In this document: piece after piece, positions 53,395-64,000 of the stretch
Position numbering within the stretch: position 1 is the stretch's first letter
Layout of the letters: each line of letters opens with the position of its first letter
Assembly: GCA_027576995.1 (NCBI GenBank)
Contig: JANBQC010000029.1
Span: forward strand, 1-64,000
Origin: Dimargaris cristalligena
Lineage: Eukaryota; Kickxellomycota; Dimargaritomycetes; Dimargaritales; Dimargaritaceae
Direction: 5' to 3'
Length of the DNA: 64,000 bases
Program-made: the position numbers and the translations under genes
Notes under the pieces: model-generated
Seen by the model: the letters and a program-made list of their open reading frames with translations, nothing else
The model's database searches: none
Told to the model about the DNA's origin: nothing

Positions 53395-56300
53395 TCCGAC
53401 CAGTAAGGTGTATTATCCTTGTCCTCCCTCCATACACCACAGTTGGGGGGATAAGAAGAAAGGGTGGAATTCTGCTATTTACCACGCTTGAATAGGTTTC
53501 TTTTCCTGCCCCAATTTTGTTTCTGCGTCCAGAATCACTTCATTTCCATCATGCCTGGCGTATACCATACCTACTCGCTTCTTCCTAGCAATCTTGTTCA
53601 GTACCATTTTTTACATATGGGAGAAGTTCATTCAGGCTGTATAATGAAAAATCCATTGGGTGAGGTCAATATTACTAGTTAAAAGCTATTCCCATATACA
53701 TTTGCCGATACATGTATTATGTAAAACCTTATACAGCTGGTTTGAATTTCATCCATATCCCTCTTGAACTAGGAGGACCATGATGCCCCCCCCCTGCCTG
53801 AGGATCTGATATACTATCCTGGCGGGTTTTTTCCGCGGGCCTTTTTATTCAGAAATGCACCATAAATACAACATAAATTATTTTACTATAAGTTACGTAA
53901 TGGGTCAGCATCCTCGCATTGTAAGTGAGGATACTGATTCCTAGGCAGCAGCTGGCCATGCTGGCTTCTCTTCGAGTGAGAGGAGTGGGGCCACATATAA
54001 GTGGGATGTCCATGTATATCAATCGGTACTTTTCGGTATAGCTTTATTGGGGCAGTGAACCCAGGTGTCACACAACACACCGGGTAAATGTGAGGCCACA
54101 GGATTCGCCATTAGAAGCGGGAAGATTGAAGAGGCGGGTTACGCTATTTAGAATTGCAGCAACACTCCGAACCCTTTACCCAATAGACCAGCGATAGCCG
54201 CCTGCAGTTGCTTTATGGGAGCCCATTGGGCAGTACTATACTACCCACTCTAGGATTCAGGGTTTGGTAGCTGTCCGCTGGTATTCTTCAATGATGATGG
54301 TTCACCAATTGCTTTCGTGAATCATTCAGGTCGTGGTCCCAGTCCGGTGGGAATACGGAAGGCGAACAGTTTACGGGAATTGGTGAAGCTGGTCGTCTAG
54401 CTGCCAGTTGGACCGGGGTCGGTGCGTACGGATGGGTGGGAGAGGACTGGCTGGCCGTTAATTATATTCATTAACAATAATCTGATGAATTGGGCCACAT
54501 TATTTATAGGCCAGCCGGGGAATTTCGCACAACTAGGCATCACTATTTTTGGGGATCCGACCTTCCACCATTCAGAACACGAATCTCCGGGGACCAGGTA
54601 TCCTTCCTCGTTCGTATTGGCGTTTTTCTCGTCGGAGGTATTCGCCAACCCTTAACCACTTCAGGCCGGTTGTTCGTAAAAGTTGATTAGACAAGCGGGC
54701 AAGGAAGGGGTGACTACTTACCATTATAATATACCATGTATGATTTGCCCAAGAGAGGAGAGGAGGGGCTCACTAGTGTGTGTTGCTCTGGTTTATATCA
54801 GGACATGATTAGCCCCCCGCCGTAAGCATGTTAACAGGACGAGTCCCTGACGTTGTAAACACACCCCGCCCTCTCCTGGATTCTAGGCCGACACTGTGTT
54901 GATGTCCGGAATGAGGTCAAAATGACCGGCGGAGGAATGGTCAAGGGTACTGAATAGTATTTCCCCACACTTGATCCTAAATGACTTTCCCTAAACGCTA
55001 ATCCCCTATGGATGCTTCAGTGAAAATATCCACATCTGCCGGTATCCTGTTCAATAGCCACACGTTTAACCCTACGTGGGGTAACTCGAGACATGGGCTA
55101 TAGTATCTAGGTTTATTTGGACTTAATAATGATCTAGGCAGTGCGTAGCAAATACATCAACCAAACTTCCCCGCATGCCCAACAACTACTTTGGCAAAGA
55201 ATCTTCAGTGGTTACGGTGACCGTAAAAACCCATGCAATACATCCCTACCCAGATTGAAATTGCTTCCAAAAGCTATATATGTATATATTTATAGACTAC
55301 ACCTAGGTAAACAAGATTGCTGGCAACAATGCATAACAATCCAACTTTTATGGTTAAACTACCCATTGATCAAAAACCTGGGAAGCGGAATTCCAATAGC
55401 CCTCCACCAACAATCGCCGCCTGATCTTAAAGGAGGTCTGGGCTTATTAATTGTGCTGGTTCGACGTATCCTTCTGCAAATAACTTACGTATCCGTATGC
55501 GCCTGAAGAAGGGAGCACAAACACGATCAACCTTTTTCCTTTTCCACTTCAGGTACAATCTCCTTAATTCCAGTACTCGGTAGGTAATTGGTATGCCTGC
55601 ATTAGGAGGAGCATCTTCTCTTTTCAGCACCACGGATCCATTATACTCACACGGTCACACTGGTTGGCGATGTCCATTAACCTCTATGCCCCAGTTTGGC
55701 TTAATGTGGAAGAGGGGCCCTGCATCTTTTATTTCGGGAGTAATATTCCCGCTCGGAATTGTCGAATTGGAGGACAAAGTACTAAGCGGAGGGCTTTTGA
55801 ACCGGGACCTAAAACATACATGTTATCACGAACCGGGCTTATACAAAATACAATAACATGGCTACGCATGCGGCTTCCCAGCGGAAGCCGAGTAAGTTCC
55901 ATCGATACTACTTTAGCGATGGCTTTCGGTTGGTCAGGCCGGCAGGTTACTTGGTTGCTCGCCTGTCTGATGTTTCCCATCGATGGGTTCACTAATTCAG
56001 CGGTAGGTCAAGCCCAAATCGGCTGGTCATGTTGTTGTCTTTTTATCTCGCATTGGTTTAATATAAAGAGAATCCCGGCATCACCTTCCTTCTTGGCGGA
56101 TTGCCAACTTCGTTGATTTGGGGTGGCTAGTAAGGCAATAGAAGATTGCATGGTTGCAATATAGCAGCGGCCCGGTGCCATGGTTACTAAATCAACCCAT
56201 TTATCGCACCATCTTCGTCTTATCCGCATGAACCAATAGCCAATGAAGGGCCAACATGTGCCACCCGTCCAAATAGAATACTATGCCCCTTTCTTCGCTC

Positions 56301-57185
56301 CACTCCGCCTCGATTCATCCCTTTCGACCCCCGCCAATAACGTCGATCATCCTGAGGATGATTGGTGCCCCCAGCTTGAGCGGGCAATCTCGCCACTACT
56401 TCAGGCCAGGCCTGGGCTTCACTCCAAGTATAGAGAAGCCTAGGGTGTCAGTGACATGGGAGAACGATCTCCCTCCCACCCACCCACCGAGCGACAATCC
56501 TGACCATCTAGGTCTTCTCACCACCTCACCCTCCTTCGTCTTTTTAATTCCGCATTGTCTCGCCCTCTTACAGTCCACTGTTTTGATGTACTTGGTGCGT
56601 AGTCGATGATGTGGTGGTGGTGAAGCCCATTCGTTCAGATGAATATACGAAGAACGATGGGTGATATTCATGATTCCTATTATTGGATAAATGTGGTAAC
56701 TGGGAGGCCACTGGGCATGCCGCCCATACAGAATACATCGAGGTTTAATATGAGTGATCGGCCAACCAAAGTACCAGGCCGCTTATATAGGTGTCTGTCT
56801 GCGCCCCTCAGGAAATCTAGTCAAGAAACCCAACTTTACAACCCATTTTGTTTTTTGTTAATTTTATGTCCTATTTGGCCTATTTGGCAGGTACTCCGTA
56901 TTTTATTTATTAATTCTAATATTGGCGGATCGGAGCAGGCTAAACCCGCCTAGTTACCCGAGTACATTCTACGGAATTAATGATCATGCGAAACTAACGT
57001 ACCCTTTACTAACTCCTAGTCCCGGTTTCCTCTAATATAAACCAACTTGACGTACCGGTGGAATTGAAGTGAAGCCCGAGTCTGATATTCTTTAATGCCA
57101 GCTATTTAGTATTTTTTATCACCAAACCACAATTTCTATTTTCCGTTGGTTTATAGTTTAATCCATTTTTCGATACAGCGTAACC
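53395..57185. other. intergenic region holding repeat copy 2
   Basis: 3.8 kb with no supported gene besides the dispersed element. Frames such as 55141-55506 and 55664-56116 (plus) have no motif or leader. A hairpin at about 53920-53945 resembles a tRNA anticodon arm but lacks a T-arm. AATATAAACC near 57034 is a plausible TATA element for the subtilisin at 57186. Confidence 0.45.
53614..53759. repeat. 146-bp dispersed element with terminal inverted repeats, copy 2
   Basis: The same length as copy 1 and nearly the same sequence (differences are mostly in the centre). It starts CATATGGGAGAAG and ends CATCCATATC. It begins about 219 bases after the aminopeptidase stop codon. Confidence 0.8.
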
Positions 57186-59924
57186 ATGTTAGGTAGATAC
57201 GTTTTCCGGCCTTTGGCCCTATTATTGGCCACGGCCAATTTAGGAGCAATGGCGGGTCAGGTTGTTACTCCTCCAGACGAAATTCTGAGTCCCGGTCAAG
57301 TAGAAGTCATTCCCAACTCCTACATTGTTCAATTTAGCGAAAGTACCACCACTACCACCACCGGGCAGTTTTACGCCAACCTAAAGGACTTGGACTGTTC
57401 GTACACCAACCAGACCAACTATATCCCCCTCTTCAACGGGGCCGTTTTGAGTATGAACGAAGCGACCGCCTACGCCGTGGCGGACTTGCCCATGGTCGAG
57501 TCCGTGTGGCCTAATCTCCTCCTGTACCCCATGGTCTATCAGCCCAAGGACACCACGGACCCCCTGGACCTACCTGTGGGTACTGCCCCTCCCAGTCTTA
57601 GCCGCCGGGACGGAGAATCCACTCTACCGGACGCGAACTATACCAAGCCCGCCCTGCCCATTCTTACCCACCAGCAAACCGGGGTTGATAAGCTCCAGAG
57701 CCAGCTCAAACTCCGGGGCAAGGGGGTGAAAATCGGGGTCTTGGACACCGGTCTGGACCTGAAGCATCCGGCGTTCGGCAAGTGTTACAAAACCAAGGGC
57801 TGTCGCGTAGCCTACGGCATGGATATTGTCGGGCCCAACTTCACCTACCAAACTAACGTCTTAACCCCCGTCGACGACCCGCACGACGACTGTCTGGGTC
57901 ACGGCACCCACGTGGCCGGAGTGTTGGGCGGTAACGACGGTGTGTTCCAGGGGGTGGCTCCAGATGCGACTCTGGGGATTTACAAAATCACCTCCTGCCT
58001 CGCCAAGGGCGCCACCTCCTCCCAGGCCATTATTATGGCTTTGCAGCAGGCCTACAAGGACGGCATGGACGTCATCAACTTGTCCTACGGTATCGTGGGC
58101 CTCTGGCAGGAATCGGCCGAGGCCGTGATGGCCAGTCGGTTGGTCCGGCAGAATGTCGTGGTCGTGGCCGCGGCCGGTAACTCGGGCACCGACAACTTAT
58201 GGACCGCCAGTAGTCCCGCTTCGGGCGCCAACGTGATTTCCGCGGCCTCGGTCACCCCCGAGCAGTACCAGTCCCAATTCTTTGCCGTGAGCAATAATGC
58301 CACACGGTTGATCCCCCGCTCCCTCTCGCAGTCCGACGTGCGTCCGTTCCAGTTTACGAGCGCGACTTTGGAACTGGCGGTCGATCCCACAGGTGACCTG
58401 AACTCCGGCTGTTACCCGTACAGCAAATCCTACGCCGGCAGCGTGGTGGTGGTGACTCGTGGGGTCTGTCCCCTGGCGAATAAGGGGTTCTATGCCCTTC
58501 AGGCCGGGGCGGTGGGTATGATCGTCATTAATCAAGTGGCCGACCTGGACGGTGGTCTGGCTTTTGGCACCCTGATCAACATTCCCTCCGTGCTCGTCAC
58601 TTCCGTCGACGGACAGTATCTCGTCGATATCCTCAAGAAGGCCAGCGCATCCGCCCCGCTGACCATCACCGCCAATCTCGATTTCAAACCGTTCCCGTAC
58701 GCTACGCCCCACCGGATTTCCGTATTCAGTTCCTGGGGACCAGGTAATGAGCTTGAACTGAAGCCAGATATGGCCGCCGTGGGATCGCAGGTCTACTCGT
58801 CGTACCCCACCACCATGGGAACGTACACTATGATGTCAGGTACTTCCTCTTCCAGCCCCTACCTGGCCGGCGTGGCCGCTCTCCTGATTGAGAAACTCAG
58901 CCACTGCCAAAAGGCGACCGAAATCCGGCGCCGACTTATGAATATGGGTTCCGCGGCCGGGGGCAGTGTGTCCTACAATATGCCGGTCGGATCGGTAGCC
59001 CAGCAAGGTGCCGGTGATGTCATGGTCTACAACGCTTTCGTGGCCTCCGTCAGTATTGACGTGGCTGCACTGGCCCTCAACGATACCGTTCAAGGCAACT
59101 TCAAACGCGGAAGTCGCACGGTTCCCGTGACCTTTACTAATAACGGCAATAAGAAGATCCGCCTCATGCTGGGCCATCTCCCCGCTGCCGCCGCATCGGC
59201 CTACAATAGCTCAGGTATATTCCAGGCCACTCCATCGTATGATTCCGGGGCCGCCACTCTGTCCTTCTCGAAAAATACCCTCGAATTGTCCCCCCAGAAA
59301 TCGGCCGTGGTCCGAGTAACCGTAACACAACCGTCGACCCTGCACGATAGCCAATTCTGGGTTTACAGCGGGTATGTGACGGCCATGTCCAATGAAGTCG
59401 GCCTCAATGGTCAGCTCATCAAATACTCAGTGCCTTACCTCGGTTTCAAGGGTGATTTGGGTACCATCCCGATTTTGTCTGCTCCCGCTCTGGGTCTCCC
59501 GTCCATGCTGAATATTACCACTGGCCAACTGATGCCGTTTACCACCGCGGGCTACACCTATTCATTGACCGGGACGGATTACCCCCGCTTCCGCTACCGC
59601 ATGGAACACCCCACCCGTCGCATTCAAATCAAGATTTATAAGGCCGAATCCCCCAACCGGATCTTCGCCACGGTCTACTACGGCAGCATGTGGTACTTGT
59701 CCCGTAATATTGACCAAGGGGGTACCCCCTACGTTAACTTCACCTGGGACGGTCGTTACTATCTCCAGTCCGCCCAAACGCTGTACAAGGATATCCCCAA
59801 CGGCAGCTACTATCTTAAATTACACTTCCTCAAGCCTTTCGGTAACCCGTCGATTAACTCTAATAACTGGGAAATCTGGACCACGCCCAAGATCACTATT
59901 AACCGGCCCGTGGTTGCATCCTAA
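57186..59924 (+). CDS. secreted subtilisin-like serine protease (S8) with PA insert
   Basis: This is a secreted endopeptidase. The 912-residue single-exon protein has a signal peptide (about 1-22), an I9-type inhibitor propeptide (V-I-P-N-S-Y-I-V-Q-F near 40-50, ending around V-E-S-V-W-P), a dibasic S-R-R-D near 139-142 suited to Kex2-type maturation, and the catalytic domain with D187 (V-L-D-T-G), H242 (G-H-G-T-H-V-A-G), oxyanion N332 (A-A-G-N-S-G) and S554 (S-G-T-S-S-S-S-P). Between N and S lies a protease-associated (PA) domain of about 100 residues (C-P-L-A-N-K-G-F-Y-A-L-Q-A-G-A). A long Fn3-like beta-rich region follows from about 640, so it belongs with the multi-domain fungal S8 proteases. 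S-S-S-S-P replaces the commoner S-M-A-S-P; the catalytic serine is kept. Confidence 0.95.
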   Translation: MLGRYVFRPLALLLATANLGAMAGQVVTPPDEILSPGQVEVIPNSYIVQFSESTTTTTTGQFYANLKDLDCSYTNQTNYIPLFNGAVLSMNEATAYAVADLPMVESVWPNLLLYPMVYQPKDTTDPLDLPVGTAPPSLSRRDGESTLPDANYTKPALPILTHQQTGVDKLQSQLKLRGKGVKIGVLDTGLDLKHPAFGKCYKTKGCRVAYGMDIVGPNFTYQTNVLTPVDDPHDDCLGHGTHVAGVLGGNDGVFQGVAPDATLGIYKITSCLAKGATSSQAIIMALQQAYKDGMDVINLSYGIVGLWQESAEAVMASRLVRQNVVVVAAAGNSGTDNLWTASSPASGANVISAASVTPEQYQSQFFAVSNNATRLIPRSLSQSDVRPFQFTSATLELAVDPTGDLNSGCYPYSKSYAGSVVVVTRGVCPLANKGFYALQAGAVGMIVINQVADLDGGLAFGTLINIPSVLVTSVDGQYLVDILKKASASAPLTITANLDFKPFPYATPHRISVFSSWGPGNELELKPDMAAVGSQVYSSYPTTMGTYTMMSGTSSSSPYLAGVAALLIEKLSHCQKATEIRRRLMNMGSAAGGSVSYNMPVGSVAQQGAGDVMVYNAFVASVSIDVAALALNDTVQGNFKRGSRTVPVTFTNNGNKKIRLMLGHLPAAAASAYNSSGIFQATPSYDSGAATLSFSKNTLELSPQKSAVVRVTVTQPSTLHDSQFWVYSGYVTAMSNEVGLNGQLIKYSVPYLGFKGDLGTIPILSAPALGLPSMLNITTGQLMPFTTAGYTYSLTGTDYPRFRYRMEHPTRRIQIKIYKAESPNRIFATVYYGSMWYLSRNIDQGGTPYVNFTWDGRYYLQSAQTLYKDIPNGSYYLKLHFLKPFGNPSINSNNWEIWTTPKITINRPVVAS

Positions 59925-62252
59925 TAGTCCCTTTTTTTTACAGATATTAATGGAAAAGGGAAGATAATACCACTTCTCATTTTTGATGACCTATTTTGAT
60001 ATCATTTTTTTTTCAATACTACTGATTGTCCCTTTGTCGTTTTTGTTGCTGTTCTTTTCAATAAATGCACCCAATCCCAAATTCATCATCTTATATCTGG
60101 ACCAAGTACGCCAGTGGTTTTTACTATTATTAAATAATTTAGCCAATTAATGCGGGCCTCGGTGCTCAATTATGCGGTTCGCACAAGTTCATCTGTATAT
60201 TTGCCCAGCGACTTTATCGTACATTTCTATAGGGCATTTAAGTAGTAACAGCAGGTATTGCGCCCTAGGCCACTATTGTCTTCAAGCCATTTCACCCGAC
60301 TTTATACTTATCTACGTACTGCCTACGCACAAACCCATGGGAGAGGCCTTATCCATCGTGCCAAGTAAAAAGCTAGGTCAACAACTCTAGGTGGATTTCT
60401 TCGTTAAAAACCAGTGTATATGGTCTCTTCGCTGAACCGTATTCGCGGATATTAAACCTGTTCCGTTCGTAGCAACAACAAAGCGCTCAGGCAATATCGG
60501 CATAAGGGAGTTATATTTTTACTAATGACTATTCGTTGGTTTTATATACCTCGTGCTTTTATCACACATCAGCGATGTTCCTTTTAGTTCCACATCCAAT
60601 GACCTTGAATTTCAACTAGAATAGCTGTATATAAATATTCCCTCAGTAGTTTCATCGAAGGACTCCTATTATGGCCCATTATTATTTGTATCTGGTTTTC
60701 AAATATATTTTCGGATGGGGGGATAATGCCCTTCTATTAATATCCCCGGGAGTCCATTTAGATTGATTCTGAAAAATGTGGGGCATTGGTCGACTGTAAA
60801 AGATTTGCCTAGGTCATGACTGGTTATATAAGTTAACCGTACCAGCCGGACAGGTTGAAGATATTATGATAAGGCGGTATTATTATTTAAACAATTGCTT
60901 GACCATATCAACTCACTCTTATGGGCAGTACCTCAGGCGAAACGCCGGATCTTGAGCAGGAGCGACGGTGAGCCCCAACCTTGGATCGGCTATGCCTTGT
61001 ATAAAAGTACATGTCGCCAAATTTACCTAAAAAGAAAAGGGTGAATACTTAATCGACTTCATTGAATTTTTGACCATTTCTCGCTGAAATACCGCTGACA
61101 GTACCAATGCCTTTTACCCCATTCCGAGACTTCAATTTGATACGGACGTTTACTTAGTAATTTTATATTATCTTACATCAGTTATCGCAATTGATATCTG
61201 GTTTCTTTTTATTCTACCACAATCTTTTACCTACTTCAATCACTGCTTATTTTGCTACTAATTGTTGCCCCGCTACAGCCTCTATTCCTAAACCACTTTA
61301 CTGACCTCGTCTTAATTTTAGTACTGGCCCATTCGAGCAACCCAAACTCAAGTAATGACAGTTCATCAGAGGAGACCAGTTCAGTTGAGTCCTGGTTAGT
61401 AACCACTGAGTATCGTTCATTTCTTCCGGGTGCTACATATCGAAGTGGCCCAGCATAGTAAATAACCAGCGAAAAAAACTCAAAAATATTTAGCTCTAGG
61501 TATACCCTACCTTGAGAATTCTAATAAACTATTTAATGGGGAGATCACCAGCAATTGGCTCTTCCGCATATTGTAAGAGTCTTGGCTGTACCTAACTATA
61601 ATAAAATGAGATGTATTCGGTACCCATGGATTGTTGTATTATGAATTTGTAGTGCCATCCAGAGGTCGGTACTTATCCCCGGACTATGGATAGCCAGTCC
61701 TCATTGTCAGAGGGCGGAACATGCCATGACATGTAATGGCGGTATCACTCCCTCCATTTACTCACAAAAAAAATATATAAATATGTACCACCGACACTGT
61801 GGCATATACAAAAAACCAACAAAATTTTATTCATTTCTTTATACTCATGGTATGCATTAAAAAGCCCACCGTTTTCTTCCTTGCATTTAAAAGTCCGACC
61901 TGTTTTTCAGTGGATTCCTTATCATTCCATTTTATTCTATTCTTGACCTTCCTTTTACGTCCCTTCTCTTGTATCCAGCGGCCCCTAAGGCCCACAGGAT
62001 AGCTGCATAAGTAGCCAGTGAATTCCCACTCGTTTAAGAGAAAAATCATTGCTCGTATCATTTTGAATCTCATAACTCTACCACCCCTTAAGCCCAGCCC
62101 CGAATTTTTTATTGATCATTTTCATATCGTTTACCACTACCGTCTCTGTTCATTTTATTTATTCTCAATAAAACCTTTGTATTGCTCATCTTATCCTGCC
62201 CCCCCATCCTCTGTCCACTCCACTGACCACTCGCCTCCTCCAAAACCCCACG
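59925..62252. other. subtilisin 3' flank and intergenic DNA
   Basis: 2.3 kb, AT-rich. TATA-like motifs occur near 60543, 60824 and 61000 without convincing coding regions. The frame at 61252-61458 lacks an ATG. Pyrimidine-rich DNA at 62190-62250 is the leader of the next candidate gene. Confidence 0.45.
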
Positions 62253-62859
62253 ATGTCAACGTCCAATTCTGCCCCAGTCTCCTCCCACTCCACAAACCTC
62301 CCATCTTCTGCCGCCAGGGAACCGGCCGCCGCAACTTTAGGCCATGTTGACAAGGAGGCCGCTACCTCCTCGCGAATCCCAAAGGCTGTCAACAATTGGC
62401 CGGACACCCCAGGTAGTACAAATTAAGCCTATAAAGTAACAGCCATATTAGGAGGATAGATAGTTTATAGTGCCCCCCTTCTCCCCATTAGGGTAAATAG
62501 TTTAGCAGTACACACCAACCCATTTGGAAGTGATGCCCATATGGGAAATTGGGTAGGAGGAATAAACAACCCCTGTGAACCCCGAGCCACACAAAATGGG
62601 GTAGGTAACCAGCTGCCGGATCTCAATTTTTCAATCAAGCTAGAGCAAAGAGTAAGTTGCTTTAACTCCCCACTTTGGCATTGTCTTAATTATAATCTGA
62701 ATATTCAAATACTATCCGGTATTTACAAGCGCAAGATAATGAGCTTCAAAGGTTGAGATAGTACAAATACTCCCTACCTAAAATAGCCCGCGCTTATCCT
62801 TGAATATTTTCGGCCACGTTGATCAGCTGGTGGAACGACTTGCGCCACCTAGCCCTTAG
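62253..62859 (+). CDS. candidate small multi-exon gene, function unknown
   Basis: A CA/CT-rich leader ends at an ATG at 62253. The first exon (62253 to about 62412) encodes a Ser/Ala/Pro-rich start and then N-N-W-P-D-T-P, stopping at a GTAGTA donor. An acceptor TTTAGCAG near 62505 would continue in phase with H-T-N-P-F-G-S-D-A-H-M-G-N-W to a GTAGGA donor near 62560. Later pieces that read like protein are L-P-D-L-N-F-S-I-K-L-E-Q-R (about 62613-62651) and a final F-G-H-V-D-Q-L-V-E-R-L-A-P-P-S-P before TAG at 62857-62859. I could not make every internal phase agree, so exon limits after the second are unsettled. Without splicing, the first exon ends after 58 residues. No family is recognised. 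Confidence 0.35.
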
Positions 62860-62866
62860 AGTCAAT

Positions 62867-62886
62867 TATATATATATATATATATT
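62867..62886. repeat. (TA)n microsatellite
   Basis: A TA run directly after the stop of the candidate small gene. Confidence 0.85.
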
Positions 62887-63530
62887 AGGAGGAATGCTAG
62901 GGATAGGGATAGGGGGATTCGGGGTACATCACTGTCTCTCTCTACACACAAATACGCATGCCGCACTTGTCTCTTTCCGGATTATAGGGGCCATATTTTG
63001 AATAAGAATCGCCCTTCAAACGACTATCACTTCAATCGATAGGCGAGGCGACCAGTGATAAAATAGGGATTTGTCCGGATTTTGAAAAGGAAATTGACCA
63101 ACCTGATTCTCATTTTGAGGTCTCAGGGTTAAGGTTCGAGCGAATTTTCTCCAAGAAAATCACCTCAATTATATCTGAATCAGGTATTTGCAGATCCCCT
63201 TACTTCCGTTGAGCACCGATTCCGGAAATTAATGAGCCATAGTCGGTATGCAGCGCGTTGTTTATTTAATTTGTGCCTTGGGTCGGAGTGCACAGGCCAT
63301 TCTAGGTCGTAGGTGCATCATGGTGTGTGTGTAGCTGGGATACGTATTAGAAATAGGTGCTCCTGTCTATATAAAAGGAATAGCGGCCACCTGCATTCTC
63401 TCATATCACCTATACGACCACTGAATGCTATTTTCATGGCATTTCTTAACGACCTACTTTATTAGTATAACTGGAGTGAAAGTTCCTCTGATCGGCATTT
63501 CATCGCAGTATCCTGTCTCATTGTGTTGCC
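62887..63530. other. upstream region of the second subtilisin gene
   Basis: An AT-rich spacer with a TATA box at 63368-63376. I see no gene inside it. Confidence 0.5.
63368..63376 (+). promoter_or_regulatory. TATA box of the second subtilisin gene
   Basis: TATATAAAA followed by GG, about 160 bases before the ATG at 63531. The promoter element is intact although the coding frame carries a stop. Confidence 0.55.
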
Positions 63531-64000
63531 ATGCGGGCCCCCCATCTCTTCACTCTGCTGGCCTTAGTTTGGGCCGCCGTCAGCCCCCAGTTGACGGTCG
63601 CCCAACTCATTAATCCACCGACGGACCTGTTAAATTCGGGACAGGTCAAAGTCATTACCAACTCGTATATCGTGCAGTTCACGAAGGAAACCACATCGAC
63701 CGTCGATTTTATCAAGAGTATAGCGAAATTAGGGACCGCCTATTCCATTCAGACCGACTATCTCACTGTGTTCAACGGCGTCGTTCTATCCATGAACGAT
63801 GCGACCGCTCACGAAGTGGCGGAATTCTCCATGATGGATTAGGTATGGCCCAATCTTCATTTGTATCCCGCGGACTACCGCCCGTCGAACTTTAACCCGT
63901 ACACTAATTCGGAATCGCCGGACTCGTCCGAACCCTCCCAAGAGCTGAAGAAACGGCAGTTCACTTCGGGATCCACTTCGCTACCCTCGTCACCCCTCCC
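63531..64000 (+). pseudogene. subtilisin (S8) paralogue, partial, in-frame TAG in the propeptide
   Basis: This is a diverged tandem copy of the subtilisin at 57186 and runs off the right edge. It has its own signal peptide (about 1-24, ending T-V-A-Q) and the I9-type propeptide start V-I-T-N-S-Y-I-V-Q-F. At 63840-63842 the codon that should sit before V-W-P-N-L is TAG, after M-M-D; the paralogue has Glu-Ser at this point. The frame continues without shift beyond it (V-W-P-N-L-H-L-Y-P) to a lysine-rich K-K-R-Q that matches the paralogue's dibasic maturation site. The rest is outside the window. The single-base nature and otherwise intact frame suggest a young pseudogene, an assembly error or, less likely, read-through. 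TAG is used as a normal stop elsewhere in this window (DPH1, SHMT, CDK11). Confidence 0.7.

Noticed and set aside
53905..53950. A hairpin resembling a tRNA-Thr anticodon arm (loop ATTGTAA)
   Set aside because: The 8-bp stem is good, but there is no T-arm with GTTC-type box B and no pairing acceptor stem.
55141..56116. Two plus-strand frames of 121 and 150 codons
   Set aside because: They have no family resemblance, weak codon preference and no promoter layout; they look like chance openings.
63814..63842. A 27-base GT...AG segment that would remove the TAG in the subtilisin paralogue
   Set aside because: It is far shorter than any intron here and would delete residues conserved in the intact paralogue.
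1..64000. CRISPR arrays, operons and ribosome binding sites
   Set aside because: The window is eukaryotic nuclear DNA; no regularly spaced direct repeats with unique spacers were seen.

Overview
The window looks like nuclear DNA of a filamentous, probably early-diverging (zoopagomycete-type) fungus. The evidence is a 1454-codon chitin synthase, a mitochondrial PPR protein, a SUN-domain protein, a Nus1-type prenyltransferase subunit, spliceosomal introns with GTAAG/GTAGG donors and AG acceptors, TATA boxes followed by CA/CT-rich leaders, and a lone dispersed 5S rRNA gene. The lineage is an inference; no species is identified. Genes are GC-rich, while the DNA between them is visibly richer in A and T.

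Layout. 1-10.9 kb is gene-poor: the 5' end of a gene leaving the left edge, a 5S rRNA gene, a small secreted Cys/His protein, and a 57-residue secreted peptide precursor that ends in a Gly/Ser/Trp-rich tail after a Lys-Arg site. 10.9-25.7 kb is a run of minus-strand genes: NUS1 (dolichol synthesis), a PPR protein, a SUN-domain nuclear-envelope protein, a small secreted protein, and DPH1 in eleven exons. Head to head with DPH1 are ribosomal protein eL24 and then mitochondrial serine hydroxymethyltransferase on the plus strand. 31-36.7 kb holds a multi-exon RluA-type pseudouridine synthase (minus) divergent from a six-exon CDK11-type kinase (plus). 41-45.5 kb is the chitin synthase. 47.5-49 kb is a secreted-looking protein with an F-box-like N-terminus (minus). 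50.5-53.4 kb is an M1 aminopeptidase with a membrane anchor. 57.2-59.9 kb is a secreted subtilisin (S8), and a paralogue with an in-frame TAG starts at 63.5 kb and runs off the right edge.

The genes are mostly housekeeping and do not form one pathway. Several concern translation and RNA (5S rRNA, eL24, DPH1, the pseudouridine synthase, the PPR protein). Others serve the secretory pathway and cell surface (NUS1, chitin synthase, aminopeptidase, subtilisins, small secreted proteins). The least ordinary items are a 146-bp element with imperfect terminal inverted repeats present three times (one copy in an intron, two about 215-220 bp past stop codons), the secreted peptide precursor, and the interrupted subtilisin paralogue. 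I saw no CRISPR array, no viral genes and no intact autonomous transposon. Exon joins were worked out by eye from splice sites, reading phase and family conservation; they were not computed.
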